This document shows positions 38,463-47,748 of a stretch of DNA of 64,000 nt, piece after piece; the first letter of the stretch is position 1; every line of letters begins with the position of its first letter. Source of the stretch: Clostridium pasteurianum. GTDB taxonomy: Bacteria > Bacillota > Clostridia > Clostridiales > Clostridiaceae. The notes beneath the pieces are model-generated. The model worked only from the letters and a program-made list of their open reading frames with translations. It did no database searches and was not told the DNA's origin. Both the position numbers and the translations under genes were made by a program. Location: assembly GCF_001705235.1 (NCBI RefSeq), contig NZ_MCGV01000001.1, forward strand, positions 434,001 through 498,000, given 5' to 3'.

Positions 38463-39542
38463 TCATTTCTCACTAACAGGAAATCCTACCCCAAAGGCAG
38501 TCCCTAATGATAAGCAAACCGCATTTGAATAATTTGAAAAAGCAGCAGCCATGGCAGTACCATCATGCACTAAAGTTACCTTAAACATTTTTCCGAGGCT
38601 TTGATATAATACATAAGATAAATATTCTTCATAGTTATCTGATATTAATCTTAACTTACCGTATCCTCCCCTATTAGCAAATAATCCATTTTTAACATAG
38701 TTAGCTATACTTATTACTATATCATTTCCCATATTAGAAGCTCCACCTTTTACTCCTCTTATAGTAGCTATAATCACACTTAAAATATAACTATTTAGAG
38801 CCTCTGCTTCACTTTTTTCTTTTTTAATATATTGAAAATTCCACCCTGTATGCTTGGATAAAACCTTATCTAATTTTATGACATTTTTAATTCCCTTTTC
38901 ATCTATCCAAATTAGGCCTCTCTTAATAAAAGTTTGTCCGCAGTCAAAAATGAGGTATGACTTTCTTTTTTCAGGATTCTTAATATACGTTAAGCATCCT
39001 CTTATTCCAGCATTTGCAGAATCTTCACTTAGTATAATATTATAGCAGTTTTCATTTAACTTTTTAAAAACTTCCTCTACATAATATTTTAATCTTTTTC
39101 CTAATTCTGAGCTTGAAAGTCCTCCAACTAGAATAACATTTTTTAAGCTGTTCCAGTATTCCCAATGGGTATCATTCCAATCTTTTCTGCTAATTCTGTT
39201 TACTCTTTCACCCTTTTTTAAAGTTAATAATATAACTGCTAACCTTTCACCAAATAATTTTACAATACTATTAGCAGTTTTTTTAACAGAAATATCATCA
39301 CTTTTGAGGCATTTATTTAGGTATTGCGGCAGAACCTTTTCTTGAATATCATTTATATCTATTTTCAATTCATTACTATTTTTCTTAATCTCCCTTATAA
39401 ACAGTTCTGTGGAAAATATATCTACTGTTCTCTTACCTTCAAGCTTTTGTGTGATTTTATCAGTTGGCATTTTCTGTATTATAAGTTTATTTATAGATGC
39501 ATTTGAAGATAAAAACCCCTTTTCAATAAATGGATTATCCAT
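38463..39542 (-). CDS. ASKHA-fold (sugar kinase/actin-like) protein of unknown function
   Basis: 359 residues from the ATG at 39542 (GGGGAG lies upstream; a GTG four codons earlier is less likely). Late segments LVHDGTAMAAAF and LSLGTAFGVGFP look like the nucleotide-binding loops of sugar kinases/ROK-like proteins, and VILVGGLSSSELGKRL and YLIFDCGQT appear in the middle. The N-terminal third is not recognised. It may be a hexokinase-like enzyme or a regulator. It converges on the quorum-sensing peptide gene. Confidence 0.55.
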   Translation of the reverse strand: MDNPFIEKGFLSSNASINKLIIQKMPTDKITQKLEGKRTVDIFSTELFIREIKKNSNELKIDINDIQEKVLPQYLNKCLKSDDISVKKTANSIVKLFGERLAVILLTLKKGERVNRISRKDWNDTHWEYWNSLKNVILVGGLSSSELGKRLKYYVEEVFKKLNENCYNIILSEDSANAGIRGCLTYIKNPEKRKSYLIFDCGQTFIKRGLIWIDEKGIKNVIKLDKVLSKHTGWNFQYIKKEKSEAEALNSYILSVIIATIRGVKGGASNMGNDIVISIANYVKNGLFANRGGYGKLRLISDNYEEYLSYVLYQSLGKMFKVTLVHDGTAMAAAFSNYSNAVCLSLGTAFGVGFPVSEK

Positions 39543-39682
39543 ATTTCTCCCCACCTCAATATTATTACAAACAAAACCTTCAAACTACCCCAATTATAGT
39601 CTATGACCTAATTTCAAAAAAATTCACATAAGAACTCAATAAAGTCTTTACCTTACAAATAAAATGATTCTTAAATTATTAT

Positions 39683-40402
39683 TTACCTGTTATTTTTGCT
39701 ATGTTTTAATATTTTAGAAGCGGGACCCTGTACAATAACAGGTTTTTTAGCAGGATCTAACCATCTCATTACAGACAGTAAAGTTTCTTCATCAGTAGCT
39801 GTACAACCTGCTGTTCCACTTATAGAATTTCTCCACAAATGAAAAAAGATAGCACTGCCTTTTCCCTTTATTATAGGGTGCGTGTTATAATTTATCACCA
39901 TTGCGTAATCATATGCAGAATCAGTTCTCAGTAGATTCTCAGCAGAATTCCATCTACCATTACTAGGTCCCTCTTGCCAGGTATTGTAGTACTCAGAATT
40001 AGGGTCATCTACCCAATAGTCATTACTTGTAACTTTTCTGTAATGTACCTTTAAACCGGGATTATCATATTTTCCAAAACCCAGCCTCAAAGTGAACTTA
40101 CCTACAGGCGATTTGCCATCACCTTCAACTTTGTTTACTGCAAATCCGTTTACACCTATAACAGCTGCCGTTGGACTTAATACCTGTTTCCAAATGCCAT
40201 ATGTTTTTTCAAAAGTCTGAATTTTGGCAATACAAGTATTAAAAGACTCCGTGGTAACTAATACTACCTGACGTGAATTTCCTAAATTCCTTAAATGAGT
40301 TACTGGCAGCGTATCTGAATATGCAAATAATTTTGTGGGTATCATAATTATAGCTAGTACAAAAGTTGATATTAAAACAAAAATGGTTTTAAACTTTTTC
40401 AT
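39683..40402 (-). CDS. Exported L,D-transpeptidase-like protein (YkuD type)
   Basis: 239 residues. Signal peptide (about 1-27), then a YkuD-type domain with the catalytic His and Cys in HLWRNSISGTAGCTA near residue 190-204. These enzymes act on murein tetrapeptides outside the membrane (cross-linking or anchoring). The spacing H-x13-C is that of the family. The ATG is preceded by AGGAGTGATG. Downstream sequence (39625-39665) partly resembles the arm sequence of the palindromic elements. Confidence 0.8.
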   Translation of the reverse strand: MKKFKTIFVLISTFVLAIIMIPTKLFAYSDTLPVTHLRNLGNSRQVVLVTTESFNTCIAKIQTFEKTYGIWKQVLSPTAAVIGVNGFAVNKVEGDGKSPVGKFTLRLGFGKYDNPGLKVHYRKVTSNDYWVDDPNSEYYNTWQEGPSNGRWNSAENLLRTDSAYDYAMVINYNTHPIIKGKGSAIFFHLWRNSISGTAGCTATDEETLLSVMRWLDPAKKPVIVQGPASKILKHSKNNR

Positions 40403-40649
40403 AACATCACTCCTTACATTATTGGTTAATTATGTATTTAAGCTAATTATATTACAATATACATTTTCTTTCAATTAAATTATCATAATAATCGGCATAA
40501 AGCTGATACTTAGTTATATTTGCGTCAATTTATTTAGCAAATGTTCAAATTAGTGCTTTAAAAAGCTAAAAATGATTTTTTAAAACTATAGTTTTCAGTC
40601 TCTTAATCTTATAAATTGTTTCCCGCTGGAAATAAAAATCTTAAATAAA

Positions 40650-40690
40650 AAAATTCTCAATTTTCCAGTACTTATAAGAAAATTGAGAAA
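40650..40690 (-). terminator. Terminator after the acetyltransferase gene
   Basis: Arms TTCTCAATTTT and AAAATTGAGAA around a 15-base loop, with a run of T on the minus strand. The spacer 40403-40649 holds no gene. Confidence 0.7.
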
Positions 40691-40700
40691 CAAATAAAAT

Positions 40701-41210
40701 TTATAATTTAATCCAATATCTTTGAGTTATTCCTTCATCATGAGGCAACTCATTTTCTAATATTCCTCCGCAGGATTTTATGGTCTTTTGTGAAGCAATA
40801 TTATTAGAGTCGCAGGTAATTAAAACTTTCATAATTTTGAGCTTTCTGCATCTTTCCAGTGCCATTTTTAACATCTGTTTAGCATAACCTTTTCTACGTT
40901 CAGATTTTTTTACACTATATCCAATGTGCCCTCCATAATTATATAAATAGTCATTTAGTGTATGTCTAATATTTATCATACCAACTAATTTATTGTCTTC
41001 TTCCCTGACTAATAAAAACACATCCGCAGTTACTTCAGTATGCTTTGTATCCTCATTCTCGTTGTCTAGTACAAATTTCATCCATTCTTCATAATCATCG
41101 TACTCTGATAAATATGATGTACCAGCTAAATCATCACCATTTTTTATAAATTCATTTTTGTATTCTAAAACTTGATTTTTATACTCTATAGATGGTCTTA
41201 ATAATTTCAT
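40701..41210 (-). CDS. GNAT-family N-acetyltransferase
   Basis: 169 residues. Acetyl-CoA motif VKKSERRKGYAKQMLKMAL (about 107-125) and the late NNIASQKTIKSCGGILEN, as in GNAT proteins of the YhfO/RimJ type. AGGAGG lies just before the ATG. Substrate unknown. Confidence 0.85.
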   Translation of the reverse strand: MKLLRPSIEYKNQVLEYKNEFIKNGDDLAGTSYLSEYDDYEEWMKFVLDNENEDTKHTEVTADVFLLVREEDNKLVGMINIRHTLNDYLYNYGGHIGYSVKKSERRKGYAKQMLKMALERCRKLKIMKVLITCDSNNIASQKTIKSCGGILENELPHDEGITQRYWIKL

Positions 41211-41261
41211 AATGTTCCTCCTTAATTTTTTATCAAATTATCATAATAACGCTGCACTAAT

Positions 41262-42077
41262 TCAAACTTGCTCCAAATGCTTTTTAAAAAAGTCCAGTGT
41301 TTCAGCTATTATCTCACGGCTTCTGTCATTATCATCAAATAAATCAAATGCATGATTACCTGTAGGATGATTATAAACATCAACAGTAAGATTATTTATA
41401 AGTGCCTTCATTATAAATTCATCAAGCGGTTCATTAATTGCCGAACTATCTAGTCCTGCTCTGGCAATAAACAAAGGTGGAATCTTATATGATTCACTTT
41501 TTATTAGGTTTACAGGTGAATATTCCCTTATTTCTGAATCCTTTAGATTAATACTAGTTGAAATTAATTCACCTATGCGCTTAAAATCAGTTAATCCATA
41601 ATAAACCGCTGCACACCGTATATAATCAGAACAATTATTCATTGCTGCATATAAACCAAATGGAGCACCTCCGGAAAAACACCAAATGCCAATTCTATCT
41701 TTATCTATACTTAATTTGTCAGCATTTTCTATAAGATACTTAAGAATATTATTTATATCGCTATTAACTTCTTCTATAGTAAATCCATCTGATAAAACCT
41801 TATGGTTAAATGTTACCGCCCTTAACCCTACTGAAGCTACCAACTTCGCCAGTGAAGTATACTGACCTGATTCTTTAAAATTTACATCTTTAGCTTCCCC
41901 ATGAACCAATACTACAACAGGTGATTTACCTTTTGAATTTTTACTAGAATACAAATCTATAAAAGTCTTTTTATTTTCACAAATCCAACACTCTATGTTT
42001 CTTGATATATTAATCATTTCCATACTATTGAGCTTATAAACTACTTCTTTTCTTAGAATCTCTTCTCTCGTTAACAT
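41262..42077 (-). CDS. Alpha/beta hydrolase, dienelactone hydrolase-like
   Basis: 271 residues from the ATG at 42077, chosen because AGGAG lies eight bases upstream (the frame is open for 17 more codons). Nucleophile elbow IWCFSGGAPFG, with Ser between Gly-like small residues, oxyanion-type VLVHGEA, and a late His in NHAFDLFDDND. Complete catalytic triad by appearance. The substrate is unknown; an esterase or peptidase is possible. Confidence 0.8.
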   Translation of the reverse strand: MLTREEILRKEVVYKLNSMEMINISRNIECWICENKKTFIDLYSSKNSKGKSPVVVLVHGEAKDVNFKESGQYTSLAKLVASVGLRAVTFNHKVLSDGFTIEEVNSDINNILKYLIENADKLSIDKDRIGIWCFSGGAPFGLYAAMNNCSDYIRCAAVYYGLTDFKRIGELISTSINLKDSEIREYSPVNLIKSESYKIPPLFIARAGLDSSAINEPLDEFIMKALINNLTVDVYNHPTGNHAFDLFDDNDRSREIIAETLDFFKKHLEQV

Positions 42078-42210
42078 TTTAATTACTCCTTGAAATTTAA
42101 AATACATTTTATAATTATACTTCATCAAATTTCACAAACCTTATAAAGTATTTTGAACTGAAATTCCAACATTATACGGAAATTTTTTTACTTATACTGC
42201 TAAAAAGAAC

Positions 42211-42681
42211 CTATTGCCTTGCCTTTAAATGCTGAAGTTGTATTCCTATATGCCCTATACCAATTATAATAGAAGATAAAATAAGCCAAATAACTTTACC
42301 ATAAATACCAACTAATAAAAAAGCTATAACTGGCAGAGTCGCACCAGGTACGGGAATGCCACAAATACTGCGATAAAAATTTTTTTCTGTATGCTCACCG
42401 TTAAAATATCTAATCCAATAAATCTCATAAAGAAGCATAAGCAAAAATGATGCTATTAACCACAAACTCCATACTGAAACTGTCCCAATGTTATAATCTT
42501 TAAAAAGTAGTATACTACACGTGCAGCATACTTGTCCAACACGTTCAAACAACAATAATACTTTATTTTCTACTGTAAGGTCATAATCTTTTGGTTGATT
42601 CTTACTCCAAATTATATTAGGAATAAATAGCATCAGCAAATATATGAGTCCTACATATGAAAATCCAAAATGCCCCAACAT
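42211..42681 (-). CDS. Integral membrane protein, unknown function
   Basis: 156 residues with five hydrophobic helices (about 7-22, 45-60, 70-88, 110-125, 130-148). GGAGG precedes the ATG. No family recognised. It is divergent from the isochorismatase-like gene. Confidence 0.65.
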   Translation of the reverse strand: MLGHFGFSYVGLIYLLMLFIPNIIWSKNQPKDYDLTVENKVLLLFERVGQVCCTCSILLFKDYNIGTVSVWSLWLIASFLLMLLYEIYWIRYFNGEHTEKNFYRSICGIPVPGATLPVIAFLLVGIYGKVIWLILSSIIIGIGHIGIQLQHLKARQ

Positions 42682-42767
42682 AATACTTCCTCCTAAAAAA
42701 TGAATATTTTACTTTTTACTACATAATACATAATATATAAATGTATAACTTATATAGGAGAATTAAT

Positions 42768-43409
42768 ATGATATATTTTTGCCCTGTGCACAACAAATTT
42801 TTTAAAAGTTCTATGAATAATAATTACAGAAGCATTCTGCGTCAAGAACAGAACCTAACCATCATAGATAAATGGAATGAGGTCCCTGTTCCCCCTGCAC
42901 CTACCTTAACAAGTGTAAAGATTGACCCTAAAACCACTGCACTTTTAATATTAGATATGGAAAATACTATATGTAAAAGTTCTAATTGCAAAACTACCGT
43001 AAATAACATTCAAAATTTATTAAATACAGCTCGCAAAAATAACATGCTAATCATCTACAGCCTCACACCCGGTGGAAACCCTTCAGAAATTTTTGAACCT
43101 TTAGCACCTCAATCAGATGAGCTCATTGTACAATCAAATGTAGATAAATTCTACAATACAAATTTAAGCCAAACACTGCGTGAGAAAGGAATTAAAACTG
43201 TTATAGTTACGGGTTATTCTGCCAATGGTGCAGTTTTAGATACAGCTACAAGTGCTGCTTTTCGTGGTTACAATATAATTGTTCCAGTTGATTCAATATC
43301 TGCGGATAATCCCTATGCAGAGCAATATACTGCTTGGCATATGCTTAATAGTCCTGGAACTAGAAATAAGTCAGTATTATCAAAGGTAGACTTAATATCA
43401 ATTCAATAA
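42768..43409 (+). CDS. Isochorismatase/cysteine hydrolase-fold protein lacking the catalytic cysteine
   Basis: 213 residues from the ATG at 42768, chosen because AGGAG lies seven bases upstream. The fold is recognisable from TALLILDMENTIC (catalytic Asp), VNNIQNLLNTARKNNMLIIY and GIKTVIVTGYSANGAVLDTA. In active members of the family the last segment is G-x-x-T-x-x-C-V-x-x-T. Here Ala stands where the Cys should be. It is therefore probably a non-hydrolytic relative. Function unknown. Confidence 0.75.
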   Translation: MIYFCPVHNKFFKSSMNNNYRSILRQEQNLTIIDKWNEVPVPPAPTLTSVKIDPKTTALLILDMENTICKSSNCKTTVNNIQNLLNTARKNNMLIIYSLTPGGNPSEIFEPLAPQSDELIVQSNVDKFYNTNLSQTLREKGIKTVIVTGYSANGAVLDTATSAAFRGYNIIVPVDSISADNPYAEQYTAWHMLNSPGTRNKSVLSKVDLISIQ

Positions 43410-43419
43410 TATATAAAAA

Positions 43420-43498
43420 AGCTCAACTAATAAGTTATGCATAAAGAGCAATTCCTTTAAAATTGATATTTTTAAAACAGTATAACTTATTAGTGCTT
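43420..43498. terminator. Long hairpin between convergent genes
   Basis: Arms AACTAATAAGTTAT (43425-43438) and ATAACTTATTAGT (43482-43494) enclose about 43 bases. Runs of A and T flank the stem. It is not a member of the palindromic family (no core loop). Confidence 0.7.
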
Positions 43499-43503
43499 CT
43501 CTA

Positions 43504-43971
43504 TTATTTATACACCACTTCAAATTCCTCAAACACTACAAGCATATCTTCTGAAAATTCTATACCTTTTTCCTCTAATTCCTTTGTAAAAAAATGAATA
43601 TGTTCTTTTCTCCAGTATTCTAAAGACTTGTCTCCTTCGCCTTCTATTTCTGCAAGTTCCTGATTTACATTCTCAAAAGGCAGTACAGTTACTTTTTTAG
43701 TTCTTATAATAGAAGTAGCTATTCCATTCCAATCCGTAATTATGCTGTGCTCCCCTTCTTTGGGCAGTTCTTCATTCTCCACTTTATACCAGTAATAAAG
43801 ACTGCTGGTTCCTCGCTTAACTCCACTTTTAACGAGCTCTGCTAAATCATTAGCACTTTTTTCATTATCGCAAAAATACCATGATGTATAACTTTTATTG
43901 GTGTTATCAACATCTTCTCCTATGGATTTTAAGTACTCCTGCCACATTTTTTTTACTGATTCATGCTCCAT
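43504..43971 (-). CDS. ASCH-domain protein
   Basis: 155 residues, almost all one ASCH (PUA-like) domain: WYFCDNEKSANDLAELVKSG, then SLYYWYKVENEELPKEG, and a late DKSLEYWRKEHIHFF. ASCH domains bind RNA, and a few have nuclease or deaminase-like activity. It lies 12 bases after the SUV3-like helicase gene, so probably co-transcribed; a joint role in RNA handling is inferred. Confidence 0.85.
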   Translation of the reverse strand: MEHESVKKMWQEYLKSIGEDVDNTNKSYTSWYFCDNEKSANDLAELVKSGVKRGTSSLYYWYKVENEELPKEGEHSIITDWNGIATSIIRTKKVTVLPFENVNQELAEIEGEGDKSLEYWRKEHIHFFTKELEEKGIEFSEDMLVVFEEFEVVYK

Positions 43972-43983
43972 ATTTTAATCCCC

Positions 43984-45741
43984 CTATATCCTAATCAATA
44001 TATCATTTATATCTTCACTTACTTTCATTCTTTCACTATAAACCCATTCCACATCAAAATCCAAATTAAATATTTTAGAAAATGAATAATACATATTTAT
44101 CTTTTGATAGTATATTTCTAAATCATCTAAATTCCCCTTAAAACACTGGGGCTTAAATAAACTATCTTGCTTATTAATAAATAATTCATCAACATACCCT
44201 AAAAATGTATCCATCAATTCTTCACTTGATACATCGAAAGGAACCTTTAACAAATCCCACTCTACCTCTTCCTTTAATTTGTATCTTTTTATTCTATCTA
44301 AAATCAAAATGTAATCACTTATATCCATTTTAGTATAATAATCCAGTTTTTCTTCCCTGGTACTCCATAAGGCTAGCTTTTCTCTGAGAGGAAGCTCTTT
44401 TATTCTAAGTATGGCATCAGATGGACCTATAACAGCTTTTTCTATTTCTTTATCCTCTTCTTCTAATTTGGATTTAAGAAAATCTTGAGTATCTCCTGCA
44501 CCTGCCACATAGCCTACATCGTAAATTCCCTTTCTTCCTGCACGCCCACTTATTTGCTTTACCTCCTGAGATGTCAGCTCACGTATTTCCTCACCATCAA
44601 ACTTTTTTATGTTCATGAAGATTATCCTTCTAATAGGTAAATTAACTCCCATCCCTATGGCATCAGTAGTTACCAAAACCTTTGTTTCTTTATTTATAAA
44701 CTGCTGGTACTGCGCTTTTCTAACTTCAGGTGGCAAATCTCCATATATTATGCTGGCTTTAACACCTTTACTTGAATACTGCTGTGCTATGCTGAGTACT
44801 CTCTTTTTAGAAAATACCACAACGGCATCTCCAGCTTTAATATCCTTGTAGTTAAAGCTCTTACTTTCAACTTCCAGCGGAATACTTCTTTTGTACTCCT
44901 TTATTTCATAATCATCGCCGCACTCTTTTAAAATCTTCTCAAGTATACTTTTTGCATTCGCTGCCCCGCATATATGGATTTCATCACACTTTAATCCTAG
45001 AACTGCTCTACTCCATGCCATTCCTCTAAACTCATCGCTAATCATTTGAATTTCATCAATAACAGCTATATCGTAATGATCTTTTAAATTAACCTTTTCT
45101 ATGGTACAAGAAACATGCGTAGAACCCGGCTTCAATATCTCCTCCTCGCCAGTTAATAAATCACAGGCTATACCTTCATTATTTAATTTTTCAAAATTTT
45201 CTAATGCAAGAATCCTTAGTGGCGATAAATATACACCATGTTTTGCCTTTTTAAGACGTTCCACAGCATTATAGGTTTTTCCTGTATTGGTGTCACCTAG
45301 ATGAATGTAAAACTTTCTGTGCATTCTCCTAGTTTCAAGATATTCATCTTTAGGGCTGTCTGGAAACTTCTCTTCAAATTCCTTTGCAATAAGCTTTGGT
45401 ATATGGTATTTAGTAAGCACTGTCAAAAATCCTGAATTTAAAAAGACATTATAATTTCCCCTCAAAACTTCATAGAAATTAAAATCCGTTCCATTTTTCT
45501 TATTATAATGGTCCAGCATCCTTTTAGATGTTTCCTCTAACAATTCAATATAACTATCATATGTATCTTTATAATCCTTAAAGCCTTCATTTTCCATATC
45601 CTTTAGCTGTCGTATTTTCTTCCTTATAGCTGTCTCCTGATCTATGAGTGCTCCAGGCTTTGAATGATATACAATCTCTTCAATGTGATTAATTTGGCTC
45701 TTTAATTTTTTAAAATCCCTTTGCTTACCACTTTTTTTCAT
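43984..45741 (-). CDS. SUV3-like RNA helicase (superfamily 2)
   Basis: 585 residues. A helical N-terminal part (about 1-145), then helicase motifs: GDTNTGKTYNAVERL (I), IDEIQMISD (II), KVLVTTDAIGMGVNLPI (IV-V region) and QISGRAGRKGIYDVG (VI). The C-terminal domain resembles SUV3, the mitochondrial RNA-degradation helicase. In bacteria such proteins probably unwind RNA for turnover. A close paralogue runs off the window at 62695-64000. GGAGG lies upstream of the ATG. Confidence 0.85.
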   Translation of the reverse strand: MKKSGKQRDFKKLKSQINHIEEIVYHSKPGALIDQETAIRKKIRQLKDMENEGFKDYKDTYDSYIELLEETSKRMLDHYNKKNGTDFNFYEVLRGNYNVFLNSGFLTVLTKYHIPKLIAKEFEEKFPDSPKDEYLETRRMHRKFYIHLGDTNTGKTYNAVERLKKAKHGVYLSPLRILALENFEKLNNEGIACDLLTGEEEILKPGSTHVSCTIEKVNLKDHYDIAVIDEIQMISDEFRGMAWSRAVLGLKCDEIHICGAANAKSILEKILKECGDDYEIKEYKRSIPLEVESKSFNYKDIKAGDAVVVFSKKRVLSIAQQYSSKGVKASIIYGDLPPEVRKAQYQQFINKETKVLVTTDAIGMGVNLPIRRIIFMNIKKFDGEEIRELTSQEVKQISGRAGRKGIYDVGYVAGAGDTQDFLKSKLEEEDKEIEKAVIGPSDAILRIKELPLREKLALWSTREEKLDYYTKMDISDYILILDRIKRYKLKEEVEWDLLKVPFDVSSEELMDTFLGYVDELFINKQDSLFKPQCFKGNLDDLEIYYQKINMYYSFSKIFNLDFDVEWVYSERMKVSEDINDILIRI

Positions 45742-46173
45742 ATATTTCCTCCATATACATTTCCATAATTTATACTTTAATTATATAACTATATAGACTT
45801 TAAAGTAAATCATACATTAAAATTGAACTACCACTAATATTAATAATTAGCAATTTAAAAACAGTACAAGTACCTTATTAAAATTAAGACTGAATGTAGA
45901 TTTTCCAGAACAAAGCGGCGGAAAATCATCCTCAATTCTTAATTATTCATTCTTAATTTTTCAGTATGCTTATAGAATAATAAAATATCTATATGTTTTC
46001 CCTATGTATTTAATGTTATAATCATACATGAGTCACCTTTAAAATAATGACTCATTTAATTTTACAATTATTATTATCTAGCATACTTAATATTATCATT
46101 AATAATAGAAGATACTATTAAAAGAAAAAAGTTAAAGTAAAATTAACCAGTAACTAGTAAGGAGTTAAAATAC
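45742..46173. other. Intergenic region with an isolated tail-type hairpin
   Basis: GATTTTCC (45899-45906) and GGAAAATC (45920-45927) form a hairpin with the loop AGAACAAAGCGGC. On the minus strand it resembles the tail of the tandem array at 19100-19600. No core or mirror arms are present. The rest is the leader of the DEAD-box gene. Confidence 0.5.
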
Positions 46174-47322
46174 ATGACAAATACTTTATTTAATGAATTA
46201 GGCATAAGTCAAGAAATAGCAGATGGACTAAAAAAAGAGGGCATTGAATATGCTATGGAAATACAACGTAAAACAATTCCAAGCGCTCTTTCAGGTAAAG
46301 ATATAGTAGGAGAATCAGAAACAGGCAGCGGAAAAACTTTAGCCTATATTGCTCCTATATTTCAAAATATAAATTTGGAAAGTAAAGATGTTCAGGCATA
46401 TATCCTTGTTCCTACACATGAACTTGCACTCCAAGTACATAATGTAATAAAAACTTTATCTACTAATTCAGATATTCCAGTTAGATCTGCAGCTATAATA
46501 GGAAGTGCAAGTATAAAAAGACAAATAGAAACTTTAAGAAAAGGAAAACCTCATATAGTAGTTGGTTCTACAGGTAGAATACTTCAACTTATTAGAATGA
46601 AAAAGCTAAAATCTCATGCTATTAAGACCATTGTCGTAGATGAAGCAGATAAACTTTTAGATAAAAACAATATAAATGATGTTAAAGCTATAATAAAAAC
46701 CACATTAAGAGACAGACAATTAATGTTTTTTTCAGCTACTATAGATGATAGGACTTTAGATATCGCAAGGGATTTAATGAAAGATCATAAATTTATAAAG
46801 ACAGAACATAAAAACTCTATGAATGAAAATATAAAACATATGTGCTTTATGTGCGAAAAAAGAGATAAAATATTAATTCTAAGAAAACTTGTACATATAT
46901 TAAATCCTAAAAGAGCTATAGTGTTTGTAAATAAACCAGATGAAATAGAAACACTTACAGAAAAATTAAAATACCATAAATTAAAAGCAGAAGCTATATA
47001 TGGAACTGCCGATAAAGAAACACGTAAAAAAGCTTTAGAAGATTTTAAACTTGGTAAAATAAATTTACTCGTGGCTTCAGACATAGCTGCTAGAGGACTT
47101 GATGTAGAAGATGTGGATTATGTTTTCAGTTACGATATGCCGGAAGATACCGATAACTATCTGCATAGATCAGGAAGGACAGCAAGAGCCGGCAAAAATG
47201 GTACTTCCATATGCATAATAACAGACAAAGAAGAGAAATTATTAAAAAAATATGAAAAGACGTTTAATATAAAAATCGATTTAATGCATATGTACAAGGG
47301 CAAAATTATGAATGCGAATTAA
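46174..47322 (+). CDS. DEAD-box RNA helicase
   Basis: 382 residues, little more than the helicase core. Q motif (Leu-Phe-x-Glu-Leu at the start), SETGSGKT (I), VDEADKLLD (II), FSATI (III), IVFVNKPDE, ASDIAARGLDVEDVD and HRSGRTARAG (VI). A C-terminal extension like that of CshA or DbpA is missing. AGGAG precedes the ATG. Probably an RNA-chaperone helicase. The last codons lie in the left arm of a palindromic element. Confidence 0.9.
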   Translation: MTNTLFNELGISQEIADGLKKEGIEYAMEIQRKTIPSALSGKDIVGESETGSGKTLAYIAPIFQNINLESKDVQAYILVPTHELALQVHNVIKTLSTNSDIPVRSAAIIGSASIKRQIETLRKGKPHIVVGSTGRILQLIRMKKLKSHAIKTIVVDEADKLLDKNNINDVKAIIKTTLRDRQLMFFSATIDDRTLDIARDLMKDHKFIKTEHKNSMNENIKHMCFMCEKRDKILILRKLVHILNPKRAIVFVNKPDEIETLTEKLKYHKLKAEAIYGTADKETRKKALEDFKLGKINLLVASDIAARGLDVEDVDYVFSYDMPEDTDNYLHRSGRTARAGKNGTSICIITDKEEKLLKKYEKTFNIKIDLMHMYKGKIMNAN

Positions 47323-47655
47323 CATTGATTTGTAACATTAAAAAAACTCTATGAATCTTATCATAACTGGGGTTTGGGTCATAGACCCATTATCCTTCTT
47401 TATAAAATACAGACTATTTTAATATTTACGACTAATAGCCTTGATTCCCTAATTAAAAAATCTAATTAAAAATCGTAAAATACTAAGAGTTTTGAATAAC
47501 TTACTAACGTTCAGACAAATTCAAAAATCTAAGTATTTTACGATTTTTTTACCAGGATTTATTAGAATTTTTTTAAATCGTTACAGATCAATGTTAATTC
47601 GCATTTACAGTAGTACAAGGAAAAAATTCCTCCGTATCTACGGAATTTTGGTATA
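47311..47655 (+). repeat. Palindromic element, copy F, mirroring the end of the DEAD-box gene
   Basis: Arms 47311-47329 and 47587-47605 are perfect complements over 19 bases; the left arm contains the last four codons and stop of the DEAD-box gene. Next, AAAAAAACTCTATGAATC pairs loosely with ATTTATTAGAATTTTTTT, and AATCGTAAAATACT pairs with AGTATTTTACGATT. About 100 bases (47353-47455) of unrelated sequence interrupt the left half. The core is AATAACTTACTAACGTTCAG then ACAAATT. The tail AAGGAAAAAATTCC with CCGTATCTACGG is at 47617-47650. Confidence 0.88.
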
Positions 47656-47748
47656 AATAGCTGATTTAATTTGATACCTATATTATTTAATAGATTAATA
47701 TATTATTTTTCACGCATAAGCGGATAAAAGTTTACCTTGCTTTTATTT
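47656..47748. other. Intergenic extension of copy F
   Basis: GATTTAATTTGATACCTATA then TTATTTAATAGATTAATATATTA parallels the stretch after copy A (16922-16965). No gene. Confidence 0.45.

Noticed and set aside
43425-43494. Long hairpin between convergent genes, considered as another palindromic element copy
   Set aside because: It lacks the AATAACTCGCT core, the CTAAG boxes and the tail, so it is treated as an ordinary terminator.
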